Below are positions 1 to 8,632 of a DNA stretch of 46,304 nt, in pieces (the first letter of the stretch is position 1; every line of letters begins with the position of its first letter). The notes beneath the pieces are model-generated. The model did not search any database. It was not told the DNA's origin and worked only from the letters and a program-made list of their open reading frames with translations. The DNA lies in the NCBI GenBank assembly GCA_004020365.1, contig SAQR01000049.1, positions 1-46,304 of the forward strand, written 5' to 3'. The position numbers and the translations under genes are program-made. The stretch is from Mesorhizobium sp. GTDB taxonomy: Bacteria > Pseudomonadota > Alphaproteobacteria > Rhizobiales > Rhizobiaceae.

Positions 1-369
1 GACGAATTCGATCGCCGCGACCAGCGAGATCGGCAAGCGGTCGAGTGCCAGGTAGAAGGAGCAATTCATCACGCCGAGGCAGGCGCCGAAGGCGAGAAGC
101 AGCAGCCGTGTCGGCCGGTCGGCCCGGGCGAAGGCCGTCCACGGCCGGGTCAGCGGCGCGAAGACAAGGGCTGCCGTGACGACGCGCAGCCAGGCCATGC
201 CGAGCACGCCGACATGCGGGAAAAGCAGCACGGCGAAAGCCGGCCCGAGATAATGGAACACGGCGCTGACGCCGAACCAGACATGCGGCGGCAGCGTGGT
301 CGCCAGCTTGCCAAACACGGGGCCGGCGAGGGCAGGGATAGCAGCTGGGGCTCGTGCTGGATCTTCCAT
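1..369 (-). CDS. EamA/DMT-family transporter, RhtA-like (C-terminus beyond window edge)
   Basis: The reverse strand reads from an ATG at 369 and stays open for 123 codons to the left edge, so only the N-terminal part is present. It is rich in hydrophobic segments (for example VFHYLGPAFAVLLFPHVG and LLLLAFGACLGVMNC) and resembles the first membrane helices of drug/metabolite transporters of the EamA type, close to threonine/homoserine exporter RhtA-like proteins. It would sit in the inner membrane and export small metabolites. It is divergent from the Lrp/AsnC regulator that follows, only about 40 bp apart, a usual arrangement for a regulator and the exporter it controls. Family call is from the partial sequence; substrate is unknown. 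Confidence 0.75.
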   Translation of the reverse strand, partial: MEDPARAPAAIPALAGPVFGKLATTLPPHVWFGVSAVFHYLGPAFAVLLFPHVGVLGMAWLRVVTAALVFAPLTRPWTAFARADRPTRLLLLAFGACLGVMNCSFYLALDRLPISLVAAIEFV

Positions 370-410
370 GCGATCAGTATCGCAGGCGATCTTTCCGGTT
401 TATATGGATA

Positions 411-938
411 ATGATCAGCCAAAGAGACCCTCTATTTTCCAAGGCTAAGGAGTTTTCGCTGAAACGCCTTCGAAACGAAAATGCCGACCTGGATGCGGCT
501 GATCTGAAAATCCTGCGCCTGCTGGAAAAGGATGCGCGCACCAGCACCGCCGAACTGGCGCGCTCGGTCGGCCTGTCGGCGCCGAGCGTGGCCGAACGCA
601 TCAAGCGACTGCAGGAGAGCGGCGTGATCGAGGCCTACACGGTGCGGATCAATCCGGCCGCGCTCGGTATGAAGCTGTCGGCATGGCTTCGGATCAGGCC
701 AGTGCCCGGGCAGTTGGCTGTGGTCGCCGAGATCATCCGCGACTTGCCGGAAATCGCGCAATGCGACCGGGTGACCGGCGAGGACTGTTTCATCGCGCTG
801 GCGCATGTCGGCTCGGTGGCCGAGCTCGAACGGGTGATCGACCGCATCATTCCGTTCGCGATGACCAACACCGCAATTATCCAGTCGTCGCCGGTGGTGG
901 CGCGTTCGCCGCTGGCGGCGGTGAAGCACCGGGCTTGA
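411..938 (+). CDS. Lrp/AsnC family transcriptional regulator
   Basis: The protein has an N-terminal winged helix-turn-helix (LDAADLKILRLLEKDAR, then TSTAELARSVGLSAPSVAERI) and a C-terminal RAM/AsnC ligand-binding ferredoxin-like domain (about residues 85-160), the standard Lrp/AsnC layout and length. These are octameric, amino-acid-responsive DNA-binding proteins. The ATG at 411 has no clear ribosome site. An AAGGAG at 447-452 lies 6 nt before an in-frame CTG at 459, so a shorter product starting at the sequence LKRLRNENADLD is possible. The divergent EamA exporter is the likely target. Amino-acid responsiveness is inferred from the family. Confidence 0.88.
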   Translation: MISQRDPLFSKAKEFSLKRLRNENADLDAADLKILRLLEKDARTSTAELARSVGLSAPSVAERIKRLQESGVIEAYTVRINPAALGMKLSAWLRIRPVPGQLAVVAEIIRDLPEIAQCDRVTGEDCFIALAHVGSVAELERVIDRIIPFAMTNTAIIQSSPVVARSPLAAVKHRA

Positions 939-960
939 TGCACCATCGGCGAAGCTGCCA

Positions 961-1050
961 ATCTCCCCCCTTGCGAGGGAGATCGGACTTCGCTTCGGCT
1001 TTCGCCAACGATCGACGCTGGAAGGCAAGCCGGAAGGGCAAATTGGAAGT
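961..1050. repeat. Fragment of rhizobial intergenic mosaic repeat (second family)
   Basis: A 7-bp hairpin (ATCTCCC at 961-967 with GGGAGAT at 977-983) is followed by the core GGCTTTCGCCAA and GACGCTGGAAGGC. The same modules occur at 45002-45152 in a different order. The element lies between the Lrp/AsnC stop and the end of the next minus-strand gene. The hairpin could also end transcripts, but it lacks a T-tract. Confidence 0.6.
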
Positions 1051-1067
1051 ATTTCTTCCCGCATCGA

Positions 1068-1265
1068 TCAGGCGTGGCCGCGCTTCATCCGCGCTTGCTT
1101 CAGGATGGCGCGCCAGCGGATCATGGCGAACGGGATCGGCTCGTTGTTGTTGGCGATGGTAAAAATTTCGTTGTTGAGGTTCTTCAGCGATCGCCAGAAA
1201 TCATAGTCGGTGATGCGTGGGTCGGCCGCCAGCCTGTCGGCCTCGACCTTGATGTCGGTTTTCAT
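1068..1265 (-). CDS. Small conserved-looking protein of unknown function (65 aa)
   Basis: I do not recognise this family. The ATG at 1265 is preceded by GGGGAA, a modest ribosome site, and gives a 65-residue soluble, basic protein beginning MKTDIKVEADRLAADPRI and ending KQARMKRGHA. It has no membrane segment or signal peptide. Codon use matches neighbouring genes, and the sequence has a natural amino-acid composition with several aromatic residues, which argues for a real gene. A longer in-frame extension to 1349 exists but has a low-complexity Arg-rich start and no ribosome site. It lies downstream of the thioesterase gene on the same strand, about 115 bp away. Confidence 0.6.
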   Translation of the reverse strand: MKTDIKVEADRLAADPRITDYDFWRSLKNLNNEIFTIANNNEPIPFAMIRWRAILKQARMKRGHA

Positions 1266-1381
1266 GCACGTTCCCCGAACCGCTTCAGCCCCCGCCGCCC
1301 GTATCGCAACTCGTCTTCGACCGCCGTATTGAGTCGTGCAACGCCTCAATTCGGCTTGTTCACGTTAAAATCTTGGTAAGG

Positions 1382-1888
1382 TTAACGGCGGTCTGACTGC
1401 GGTTCCAGCGTCTTGCGACGAATACCGATCGAACGGCCGGCGCGCTCAGGCATCGGCAGCGCCGCATGGGCGGCGCGCATGGCTTCGATCTTGGCCAGGA
1501 CATCGGCCGGGAAGGGCGCCACCTTCGGTCCGGACATGTCGACATGCAGCGACAATGATTCGGAAGTGGCAGCGAGCCAGCCGTCGACATGGCGGATTTC
1601 CTGGTAGGCTCTCAGCCGCTTGTCGTCATGGTCGAGCAGCTGGAACGAGACATCGACCTTGTGGTCGAGATGCAGCTCCCTGACATAGCAGACATGGACT
1701 TCCGCCGTGTAGATGGTCAGCCGGCGCTGCTGCGCATAATCCGGCCCCATCCCCATCATTTCGAACGCTTCGTCGGAGCAGCGGTCGAACAGCACGTTGT
1801 AATAGGCCATGTTGAGATGGCCGTTATAGTCGATCCAATCTTTCTCGATGGCCATGGCAGGAGAGACGAAGGGGGCGGCGGTGGACAT
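1382..1888 (-). CDS. 4HBT/hotdog acyl-CoA thioesterase family protein
   Basis: A 168-residue single-domain hotdog protein. The motif DWIDYNGHLNMAYYNVLFD near residues 17-35 matches the Asp-containing signature of 4-hydroxybenzoyl-CoA-type thioesterases, which hydrolyse acyl-CoA thioesters in the cytoplasm. Length is a little above the usual 130-150, because of a C-terminal extension rich in Ala, Pro and Arg. The ATG at 1888 follows AAGGAA at good spacing. An upstream in-frame extension reads through the palindromic repeat and is rejected as start. The gene is divergent from the FAD oxidoreductase at 2089. Related proteins act in carnitine/betaine degradation, but no such genes are nearby, so the substrate is unknown. 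Confidence 0.82.
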   Translation of the reverse strand: MSTAAPFVSPAMAIEKDWIDYNGHLNMAYYNVLFDRCSDEAFEMMGMGPDYAQQRRLTIYTAEVHVCYVRELHLDHKVDVSFQLLDHDDKRLRAYQEIRHVDGWLAATSESLSLHVDMSGPKVAPFPADVLAKIEAMRAAHAALPMPERAGRSIGIRRKTLEPQSDRR

Positions 1889-1928
1889 CGAAACTTCCTT
1901 CTGGCTGGACAGGACGTGGTTGGTGAGA

Positions 1929-2035
1929 CTAGAGCGACGTGCGTCCAATTGGACGCACAAAGTACGCTCTAGCACATTGAATCTTCGCATCGTGCTTTCC
2001 GAAAACCGATTTCGATTTTCGGGCCGATGCGATAG
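1929..2035 (+). repeat. 107-bp double-palindrome repeat, RIME1-like, copy 1
   Basis: Two nested palindromes lie side by side. The first has outer arms TAGAGCG/CGCTCTA (1930-1971) around a perfect TGCGTCCAATTGGACGCA (1940-1957). The second has outer arms CGCATCG/CGATGCG (1986-2031) around CCGAAAA/TTTTCGG. A copy of identical length, differing at 6 of 107 positions, is at 16873-16979 in the same orientation. Size and architecture fit the rhizobial intergenic mosaic elements (RIME1); that name is from memory and not checked against a database. Confidence 0.85.
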
Positions 2036-2088
2036 GCATCCATAAGTCCATAACAAGGGTGGGCGCTGGTCCATTCGCGGAGGAATAG

Positions 2089-3501
2089 ATGGCTCTGAGC
2101 GACCTCAATCCGGTCGAGCGCAACGAAGAAGGCATCGCCGCGGTGCTCGGCATCCTCAAGCAGCGGCTCGGCGAACGGTTCCAGACCGGGCAGGCGATCC
2201 GCGCTCAACACGCGCATACCACCACCTACATTCCAACCCAGGCGCCGGACGGCGTGGCGTTTCCGGAGACGACGGCGGAGGTGCAGGAGATCGTGTCGGC
2301 CTGCGCCGCGCACCGCGTGCCGGTGATCGCCTTCGGCGTCGGCTCCTCGCTGGAGGGCCACACAAACGCGCCGGGCGGCGGCATTTCTGTCGATACGTCG
2401 CGGATGAACCGCATTCTCGCGGTCAACCCGCAGGATCTCGACTGCACGGTCGAGCCCGGCGTGACGCGCGAGGATCTCAACCGGCACCTGCGCGACACCG
2501 GCTTGTTCTTTCCGATCGATCCGGGCGCCAATGCGTCGCTCGGCGGCATGGCGGCGACGCGGGCGTCGGGCACCAATGCGGTGCGCTACGGCACGATGCG
2601 CGAGAATGTGTTGTCGCTGACGGCGGTAATGGCCGACGGCGAGACGGTGACGACCGGCAAGCGCGCTAAAAAGAGCTCTGCCGGGTACGATCTGACGCGG
2701 CTGCTGATCGGCTCCGAAGGCACGCTCGGCATCATCACCGAGCTGACGCTTAAGCTGCAGGGCATTCCGCAGGCGATTTCCGGCGGCGTCTGTCCGTTTC
2801 CAAGCGTCGAGGCGGCCTGCAACGCGGTGATCGCGACAATCCAGATGGGTATTCCGGTGGCGCGCATCGAATTGGTCAATGCGCTGCAGATGCGGGCGAT
2901 GAAGAGCTATTCGAAACTCGATTACCCCGAAAGCCCGTGCCTGTTCGTCGAATTCCATGGCAGTGATGCCGGCGTTGCCGAGCAGGCCGAAACTTTTGGC
3001 ACGATCGCCGAAGAATATGGCGGCGGCCCGTTCCTGTGGACCAGCGTCGCCGAGGAACGGACGAAGCTGTGGAAGGCCAGGCACGACGCCTATTGGTCGT
3101 CGCTGACACTGCGGCCGGGCGCCAAGGGGCTGTCGACCGACGTCTGTGTGCCGATCTCGCGCTTTGCCGAATGCGTCACGCAAACCGAGGCCGACATCGC
3201 CGAGATGGGGTTGATCGCGCCGATCGTCGGCCATGCCGGCGACGGCAATTTCCATGTGCTGGTGCTGATGGACGCGGGCGATCCGAAGGAAATCGAGCAG
3301 ACGGAAGAGTTTGTCGCGCGGCTGAACATGCGGGCGATCGGCATGGATGGAACCTGCACCGGCGAGCACGGCATCGGACAAGGCAAGATCGGCTTCCTGC
3401 GCCATGAACTCGGCCACAGCGTCGACATCATGCGCACGATCAAGCGGGCGCTTGATCCGCAGAACATTATGAACCCTGGCAAGATACTGCCGGCCGACTA
3501 G
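2089..3501 (+). CDS. FAD-binding oxidoreductase, D-lactate dehydrogenase (cytochrome)-like / GlcD family
   Basis: A 470-residue flavoprotein with an N-terminal PCMH-type FAD-binding domain (about residues 45-225, including VGSSLEGHTNAPGGG and GSEGTLGIITELT) and a C-terminal FAD-oxidase domain with the metal/substrate motif GHAGDGNFH and the terminal GTCTGEHGIG motif. This matches mitochondrial-type LDHD and the GlcD branch, which oxidise 2-hydroxyacids (D-lactate and relatives) and pass electrons to a membrane carrier. GlcE and GlcF partners are absent, which favours a stand-alone LDHD-like enzyme. GGAGGAA at 2079-2085 fixes the ATG at 2089. A 107-bp palindromic repeat sits in its 5' region. 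The exact hydroxyacid cannot be read from sequence. Confidence 0.9.
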   Translation: MALSDLNPVERNEEGIAAVLGILKQRLGERFQTGQAIRAQHAHTTTYIPTQAPDGVAFPETTAEVQEIVSACAAHRVPVIAFGVGSSLEGHTNAPGGGISVDTSRMNRILAVNPQDLDCTVEPGVTREDLNRHLRDTGLFFPIDPGANASLGGMAATRASGTNAVRYGTMRENVLSLTAVMADGETVTTGKRAKKSSAGYDLTRLLIGSEGTLGIITELTLKLQGIPQAISGGVCPFPSVEAACNAVIATIQMGIPVARIELVNALQMRAMKSYSKLDYPESPCLFVEFHGSDAGVAEQAETFGTIAEEYGGGPFLWTSVAEERTKLWKARHDAYWSSLTLRPGAKGLSTDVCVPISRFAECVTQTEADIAEMGLIAPIVGHAGDGNFHVLVLMDAGDPKEIEQTEEFVARLNMRAIGMDGTCTGEHGIGQGKIGFLRHELGHSVDIMRTIKRALDPQNIMNPGKILPAD

Positions 3502-3610
3502 AGCTTTTGCTCCTGGGGCGATTTGATCTTGGGGCGATCGATTTGCCTCTTTATCGACACGCTGATGCGGGTAGAGTGCGGCTGATTTTCAATCAATTGC
3601 TTGGGGGTTG

Positions 3611-6600
3611 ATGCTCGCACGCTTGTTCGTTTTCTTCGGTGGCTTTTTCGTGCTGGTGCTGTGTGCGGCGCTGGTGGTGCCGTATTTTATCGACTGGACG
3701 GGCTACCGGGCCGATTTCGAGCGCGAGGCGAGTGCCATTCTGGGCCGCAAGGTCACCGTTCAGGGCGATGCAACGGCGCGGCTGCTGCCGTTTCCGTCGG
3801 TGACCTTCTCGAATGTCACTGTCGCCGGCGGCCCCGGCGGCCAGCCGGCAATGACCGTCGAGACTTTTTCGATGGATGCCGAACTGGCGCCCTTCCTGAG
3901 CGGCGAGGTGCTGATCTTCGACATGCGGCTGGTGCGGCCGAAGGCGACGATCGACATTGCCGCCGACGGCACGGTCGACTGGGCGATACGCCCGTCCTCG
4001 CCCTTCGATCCCAGCCAGATCTCGATCGAGAAGCTGGCGGTGACCGACGGAGAGATCGCGCTGCGCCATGCCGCCGGCGGCCGCAGCCATGTTCTTTCCG
4101 AGATCAATTCGACAATTTCTGCCAGATCGCTGGCCGGACCCTGGCGGATGGATGGTTCGCTGCGGCTCGACGGCCTGCGCAGCACGGTCGTCGTCTCCAC
4201 CGGCAAGGCTGGTGGCGACGGACAGTTGCGGCTCAGGCTCAAGGCCGATCCAGACGCCTATCCGCTGGTCATCGAAGCGGATGGCAATGCCGGCATTGTC
4301 GACGGGGCCGCGATCTATTCGGGCCAGTTCAAGGTCACAAGTTCTGAAAGGAATGGCGCCGACAAGCGTTTGCCGCAGCCTGACGGCTCCGGCGGTGAGA
4401 TGATGAAGGCCAGCGCGGCCAAGCCGGAGCCGGGGTTCAGGCTGAACGGCAAGTTCTCGCTCGACCACCGGAACCTTGCCGTCGACGAATTCCGTTTCGA
4501 GACAGGGCCTCTCGACAATCCCTACACCGCCGACGGCAAGGCTGCCGTCGACCTTGGGCCGAACCCTCGTTTTTCGATCGAGGCCGATGGCGCGCAGGTG
4601 CAGTTCGATGAAGCCGTCGGCGCCGCGACCGGACTGACGCTATCAGAGCGCGTCGCGGCGCTGGAGCAGGCGCTGCTCGCCCTGCCAAAGCCGACCATAC
4701 CGGGCACGGTCGAGGTGAAGCTGCCGGCGGTAGTGGCCGGCGACACGACGTTTCGTGACGTGCGCCTTTCCGCCGAGCCGGCCGAAGCCGGCTGGTCGGT
4801 GAAGTCGCTGGGCGCGACGCTCCCGGGCCGGGCCAGGCTGGAAGCAAACGGCATGCTCAGTCTCGAGGATCAGTTCGGCTTCAGCGGTTCGCTGCTTCTG
4901 GCCGTGGGGCAGCCTTCCGGCTTCGCCGCCTGGCTGTCGAAGGATGTCGACGAGGCGATCCGCCGGCTTCCGGCCGCCGGCTTCAAGGCCAAGGTCGACC
5001 TGACCGGGAACCGACAGGCCTTCAGCGACCTCGAGCTCGTACTCGGCAAGGCGAAATTTTCCGGCCGCATCGATTCCAGCCAGGGCGAAGACGCAAGGCC
5101 GTCGGTGCTGATGCGTCTCGACGGCGGCGAGCTCGACGTCGACGGGCTCGCCGCCTTCGCCTCGATCTTCATCAGCGACAAGGGCGCCAACCGTTTTTCC
5201 GACCGCGACCTCGATTTCCAGATCAAGGCCGGGCCGGTCAGCGCCGGCGGACTGACCGCCGATACGATCGATACGGCGCTCAGGCTGCGCGACGGTCTGC
5301 TCGAAATCGACCGGCTGTTGGTTGGCGGGCTTGCCGGCGCCTCGATCAGCGCCACCGGCCGGATCAAGGATTTCCCAGCGAGCCCGACCGGCAAGCTCGA
5401 TGCCTCGGTGGTCGCCGTCGATCTCAGGCCGTTGGTCGATGTCGCGGCAAAACACTATCCCGACAATGCCGTGCTGAAGGGGCTGGCGGGGCGTGTGGCC
5501 GCCTATCCCGAGCTGTTGCAGAATGCGCGTATCGATCTGGTGACGAGTGCCGCCGCCAATGGCGACGGCACTACGGGACTGGCGGTCAGCGCGCAGGGCA
5601 GGGCAGGCGGCTCGGCGTTTTCAGCATCGCTGTCCGGCAAAGGACTGGCCGATCGGCTTCTGGAGGCGCCGGTGTCGGTGACCTTCAACGCCAGGAATAC
5701 CGACGCCACCGCGCTTCTGGCGCTTTACGGCCTGCCGGCGCTGCCGCTCGGCATGGTTGGCGAGGCGTCCACCGATGTTTCGGCGAAAGGCACGCTTGGC
5801 GGCGGCATGGCGACGAGCTTCAACCTGACCGGCGACGACTTCAGGGCCGGTTTCGACGGGACGATCGCCAGTAGGCCACAAGGCGCCACAGCCAAGGGCA
5901 AGGTTACTCTGGAAGCCGCCGACATCGAGCCGTGGCTGATGACGACAGGCATCGGCCTGCCCGGCCTGGGGACAGGCATGTCGACGTGGCTTGCGGCCGA
6001 CGCCGAGTTCGGCAACCGCCGTCTGGTGCTGTTCGGCCTCAGCGGCGCCATCAACGAATCGGCAGTTTCCGGTGACCTCAATGTCGACGTCAAGGACGGG
6101 CTGCCGCACCTTGCCGGCGCGCTGGCGCTCGACGAGTTGGATCTCGACCCGATGGCGGTGGCAGTGTTTGGCGACCAGGCCTTTCTGGGCGCAGGCAGGA
6201 CTTGGCCGACTGCCCCGTTCAGCCAGAAGCCCAGCCTGCCGTTCACCGCCGAACTTGACCTGACCACGGCGTCGCTGGTTGCCGGCCCGCTGGCCGCGGC
6301 CTATGACGCGGCGCTGTCGCTGAAGCTCGACCAGGAAGGCATCCGCGTTTCGGACCTCAAGGCAAAGTTCGCCGGCGGCGCGCTTTCCGGGCTGTTCGAG
6401 TTGAAGAACAATGACGGCACTGGACTTTTCTCCGGCCAGCTGAAACTTGCCGGCGCCGATCTGGCCACCGTGCTGCCAGAGACTGGCCTCAGCGGAAGCG
6501 GCGATTTCTCGGCGGCGCTTTCGACCAGCGGCAAATCGGTCGATGCGATGGTTGCGGCGCTGTCCGGTTCCGGCACGGCGGCGCTGAAAGGCCTGGCCAT

Positions 6601-7561
6601 TGCCGGCGTCAATCCCGACGCCTTAGGCGCCTTCATCGCCAAGGCCGACGCCATTGGGCGCGATATCGACGCGGCCAAGACCGCCCGCTTCGCGCCGCAG
6701 ATCGCCGCGGACGGCAGTTTTCCGGCTGGGGATGCCGACATCGCCTTCACGATCGCCGGCGGCACGCTAAGGGCACCGCCGGTCAATCTTGAAAATCCGG
6801 CGGCGACGCTGTCGGCCGACATCACCGCGGACCTGAAGGCCAGCACGGTCGCTGCCAGTGGTTCGATCATCTATCGGCCCGGCGACGACGCGCTGGTCGG
6901 CTCCGATCCGACCGTGAATTTCAGCGTCGACGGGCCGTTCGGCGCCGCCAAGCGGCAATTCGACAGTGAGCCGCTGGCGCAGTTCCTGACCCAGCGCGCA
7001 CTGGAAAAGGAGCAGCAGCGGGTGGAGGCGATGCAGGCGGCGCTGCTTGAGAAACAGCGGTTGCGGCGCGAGGTGCGCTACTACGCGGCCCTGCAAGCCG
7101 AGCGCGTCAGGGCAGCCGAAGAATTGCGCAAGCAGCAGGAGGCGGCGCGGCTGAAAGCTGAGGCAGATGCCAGGGCGAAAGCCGAAGCCGAGGCAAAGGC
7201 TCGAGCTGAAGCGGAGGCAAGGGCCGAAGCGGAGGCGAAGGCCAAGGCGGATGCCGAGGCCAAGGCTAAGGCGGATGCCGAAGCGAGAGCCAGGGCGGTG
7301 CAACAAGCGGTGGACGAGGCAGTGAAGGCCGAAGAACAGCGGGAAGAGGCGAGGCGGACGGAAGAGGCGGCGCGGATCGCTGCGGAACAAAAGGCAAAGC
7401 TCGACGCCGAGCGCAGGGCCGCCGCTGAGCAGGCGCAGAAATTCGAGCGCATGCGTCAGCCGCCGGCCAATGACAACCCGGGGCCATCGGAATCCGCGCC
7501 AAAACCCACGCTTGAACCTTCGGCGATCGACAATCTGCTGAAGTCGCTGGGCGGCGGATAG
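3611..7561 (+). CDS. Giant AsmA family envelope protein with coiled-coil tail
   Basis: A 1316-residue protein. One N-terminal membrane anchor (LFVFFGGFFVLVLCAALVV, about residues 3-25) precedes the AsmA N-terminal motif (FIDWTGYRADFEREAS and LGRKVTVQGD), then about 1000 residues of repetitive beta-rich, Gly/Asp/Ala-rich sequence, and an AsmA C-terminal domain (about residues 930-1120). Such proteins are thought to form hydrophobic-groove bridges that move phospholipid between inner and outer membranes. After it comes about 170 residues of Ala/Glu/Lys/Arg-rich heptad-like sequence with KAEAEAKARAEAEARAEAEA-type repeats, then a Pro-rich end (APKPTLEPSAID). A G-rich stretch at 3603-3607 lies close to the ATG at 3611; a TTG at 3608 is an alternative start. 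It is monocistronic here. Confidence 0.88.
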   Translation: MLARLFVFFGGFFVLVLCAALVVPYFIDWTGYRADFEREASAILGRKVTVQGDATARLLPFPSVTFSNVTVAGGPGGQPAMTVETFSMDAELAPFLSGEVLIFDMRLVRPKATIDIAADGTVDWAIRPSSPFDPSQISIEKLAVTDGEIALRHAAGGRSHVLSEINSTISARSLAGPWRMDGSLRLDGLRSTVVVSTGKAGGDGQLRLRLKADPDAYPLVIEADGNAGIVDGAAIYSGQFKVTSSERNGADKRLPQPDGSGGEMMKASAAKPEPGFRLNGKFSLDHRNLAVDEFRFETGPLDNPYTADGKAAVDLGPNPRFSIEADGAQVQFDEAVGAATGLTLSERVAALEQALLALPKPTIPGTVEVKLPAVVAGDTTFRDVRLSAEPAEAGWSVKSLGATLPGRARLEANGMLSLEDQFGFSGSLLLAVGQPSGFAAWLSKDVDEAIRRLPAAGFKAKVDLTGNRQAFSDLELVLGKAKFSGRIDSSQGEDARPSVLMRLDGGELDVDGLAAFASIFISDKGANRFSDRDLDFQIKAGPVSAGGLTADTIDTALRLRDGLLEIDRLLVGGLAGASISATGRIKDFPASPTGKLDASVVAVDLRPLVDVAAKHYPDNAVLKGLAGRVAAYPELLQNARIDLVTSAAANGDGTTGLAVSAQGRAGGSAFSASLSGKGLADRLLEAPVSVTFNARNTDATALLALYGLPALPLGMVGEASTDVSAKGTLGGGMATSFNLTGDDFRAGFDGTIASRPQGATAKGKVTLEAADIEPWLMTTGIGLPGLGTGMSTWLAADAEFGNRRLVLFGLSGAINESAVSGDLNVDVKDGLPHLAGALALDELDLDPMAVAVFGDQAFLGAGRTWPTAPFSQKPSLPFTAELDLTTASLVAGPLAAAYDAALSLKLDQEGIRVSDLKAKFAGGALSGLFELKNNDGTGLFSGQLKLAGADLATVLPETGLSGSGDFSAALSTSGKSVDAMVAALSGSGTAALKGLAIAGVNPDALGAFIAKADAIGRDIDAAKTARFAPQIAADGSFPAGDADIAFTIAGGTLRAPPVNLENPAATLSADITADLKASTVAASGSIIYRPGDDALVGSDPTVNFSVDGPFGAAKRQFDSEPLAQFLTQRALEKEQQRVEAMQAALLEKQRLRREVRYYAALQAERVRAAEELRKQQEAARLKAEADARAKAEAEAKARAEAEARAEAEAKAKADAEAKAKADAEARARAVQQAVDEAVKAEEQREEARRTEEAARIAAEQKAKLDAERRAAAEQAQKFERMRQPPANDNPGPSESAPKPTLEPSAIDNLLKSLGGG

Positions 7562-7586
7562 CTCCACCTGGTGTGAGATATCCGGG

Positions 7587-7814
7587 CTAGACCGGCTTCA
7601 TCCCTCGCTTCGCCCAATCCAGGACGTAGAGCCTGAGCGCCGAGGACAGGTTGGCCTCGCGCGGCCGGGCCTCGTCGATTTCGGCGACGAGGGCGGCGAG
7701 AGTCAGTTTGCGTGCGGCGGCGATGGCGACGAGATCGTCGAAAAACGGCTTTTCGAGCGAATAGCTGGTGCGATGGCCGCGAATGGTCACCGAGCGTTTC
7801 TCGACCGGGCTCAC
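7587..7814 (-). CDS. Ribbon-helix-helix domain protein
   Basis: A 75-residue protein starting with GTG at 7814. The N-terminal half (KRSVTIRGHRTSYSLEKPF, then FDDLVAIAAARKLTLAALVA) has the strand-helix-helix pattern of the short RHH_4-type ribbon-helix-helix family common in Rhizobiales. These are small dimeric DNA-binding proteins of mostly unknown targets. It is the last gene of an sspB-DUF4169-RHH run with 18- and 20-bp gaps, so it is probably co-transcribed. No toxin partner is next to it, so it is not evidently an antitoxin. Confidence 0.75.
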   Translation of the reverse strand: MSPVEKRSVTIRGHRTSYSLEKPFFDDLVAIAAARKLTLAALVAEIDEARPREANLSSALRLYVLDWAKRGMKPV

Positions 7815-7834
7815 CGGACCTGACTCATTTCACT

Positions 7835-8080
7835 TCAAGCATCGGACTTGTCCGAAAACCCCGTCGCATTTTTCGGGTTGAAATCCGGGGAATCCGGATC
7901 GCCCAAAACTTCGCGGCGATGGCCGGCGACAAATTTTTCTGCCTTGTCGGCGATCGAACGGTCACGCTCCCGGTCGGCCCTGGAGCGGCCGTGCAGCGCC
8001 CGGTTCTGTTCGGCCAGGCGCTGTTGCTCGGCTCGTGCCTTCTGCTTGCGGGCCTGGCGGAGGTTGACGATGTCGGCCAT
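7835..8080 (-). CDS. DUF4169 family protein
   Basis: An 81-residue, strongly charged protein (MADIVNLRQARKQKARAEQQ start) with Arg/Lys/Glu-rich helices and the end motif GHRREVLGDPDSPDF. It matches the alphaproteobacterial DUF4169 family, for which I know no established function. The ATG at 8080 lies 18 bp after the SspB stop. The fixed order sspB-DUF4169-RHH suggests a link to SspB-dependent proteolysis or to regulation; this is inference from context. Confidence 0.8.
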   Translation of the reverse strand: MADIVNLRQARKQKARAEQQRLAEQNRALHGRSRADRERDRSIADKAEKFVAGHRREVLGDPDSPDFNPKNATGFSDKSDA

Positions 8081-8098
8081 GTCGCGCGGCCCGTCGGA

Positions 8099-8632
8099 TC
8101 ACTTCTTGCGGAAGGCGTCGAGCGACACCACTTCGGCACCCTTGGCGGCGGCGTCGGCTGCGGCAGGCTTCTTTTCGGCCTCAGCGGCCTTTTTCTTCTC
8201 AGGCTTTTTCTCGGCGACCACGGCCAGCGGTTCGGAAGCGGGTTTTCCGGCCAATTCCGCTTCTGCCGAGGTTTCCGTCTTCACGTCGAACTCGAGCTCG
8301 AAATTGACGGACGGATCGTAAAAGCCTCGCACGGCCGAGAACGGGATTTCCAGCTTTTCCGGCACGTCGGAGAAAGACAGCCCGACTTCGAAGCCGGTGT
8401 CGGTCACCTTCAGGTCCCAATACTGGAACTGGATGACGATGGTCATCTGTTCGGGATAGCGCTCGCGCAAGCGGGAAGACACGCGCACGCCGGGGGCACC
8501 GGTCAGGAAAGTGATGAAGAAATGATGGTTGCCGGGGAGGCCGGTGCGCGCGACTTCGGCCAGGACCTTGCGCATGACGCCGCGCAATGCCTCCTGGGCC
8601 AGAATATCGTAGCGAATGTGGTCGTCGGCCAT
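8099..8632 (-). CDS. sspB: Alpha-type SspB, ClpXP adaptor for ssrA-tagged proteins
   Basis: A 177-residue protein starting MADDHIRYDILAQEALRGV. The N-terminal ~120 residues form the SspB substrate-binding fold (GNHHFFITFLTGAPGVRVS, QMTIVIQFQYWDLKVTDTGF, GLSFSDVPEKLEIPFSAVRG). An Ala/Lys/Glu-rich linker then leads to the end VVSLDAFRKK, the likely ClpX-docking tail. The adaptor tethers ssrA-tagged substrates to ClpXP. The start at 8632 is chosen by family alignment; an ATG at 8665 would add 11 residues, and neither has a strong ribosome site. It heads a three-gene minus-strand operon. The gene for the tag RNA is only about 2.3 kb away. Confidence 0.9.
   Translation of the reverse strand: MADDHIRYDILAQEALRGVMRKVLAEVARTGLPGNHHFFITFLTGAPGVRVSSRLRERYPEQMTIVIQFQYWDLKVTDTGFEVGLSFSDVPEKLEIPFSAVRGFYDPSVNFELEFDVKTETSAEAELAGKPASEPLAVVAEKKPEKKKAAEAEKKPAAADAAAKGAEVVSLDAFRKK

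Noticed and set aside
1365-1379. CtrA-like site TTAA-N7-GTAA upstream of the small unknown gene
   Set aside because: One half-site is imperfect and a single short match is expected by chance in this length of sequence.
1969-3417. Long open frame on the minus strand opposite the FAD oxidoreductase
   Set aside because: It is a GC-driven shadow with His/Arg-rich, domain-free sequence, while the plus strand has a strong family match and a ribosome site.
7140-7310. Minisatellite or recombination hotspot
   Set aside because: The repetition follows the Ala/Glu/Lys coiled-coil code with varied codons and stays in frame; no exact unit repeats in tandem.
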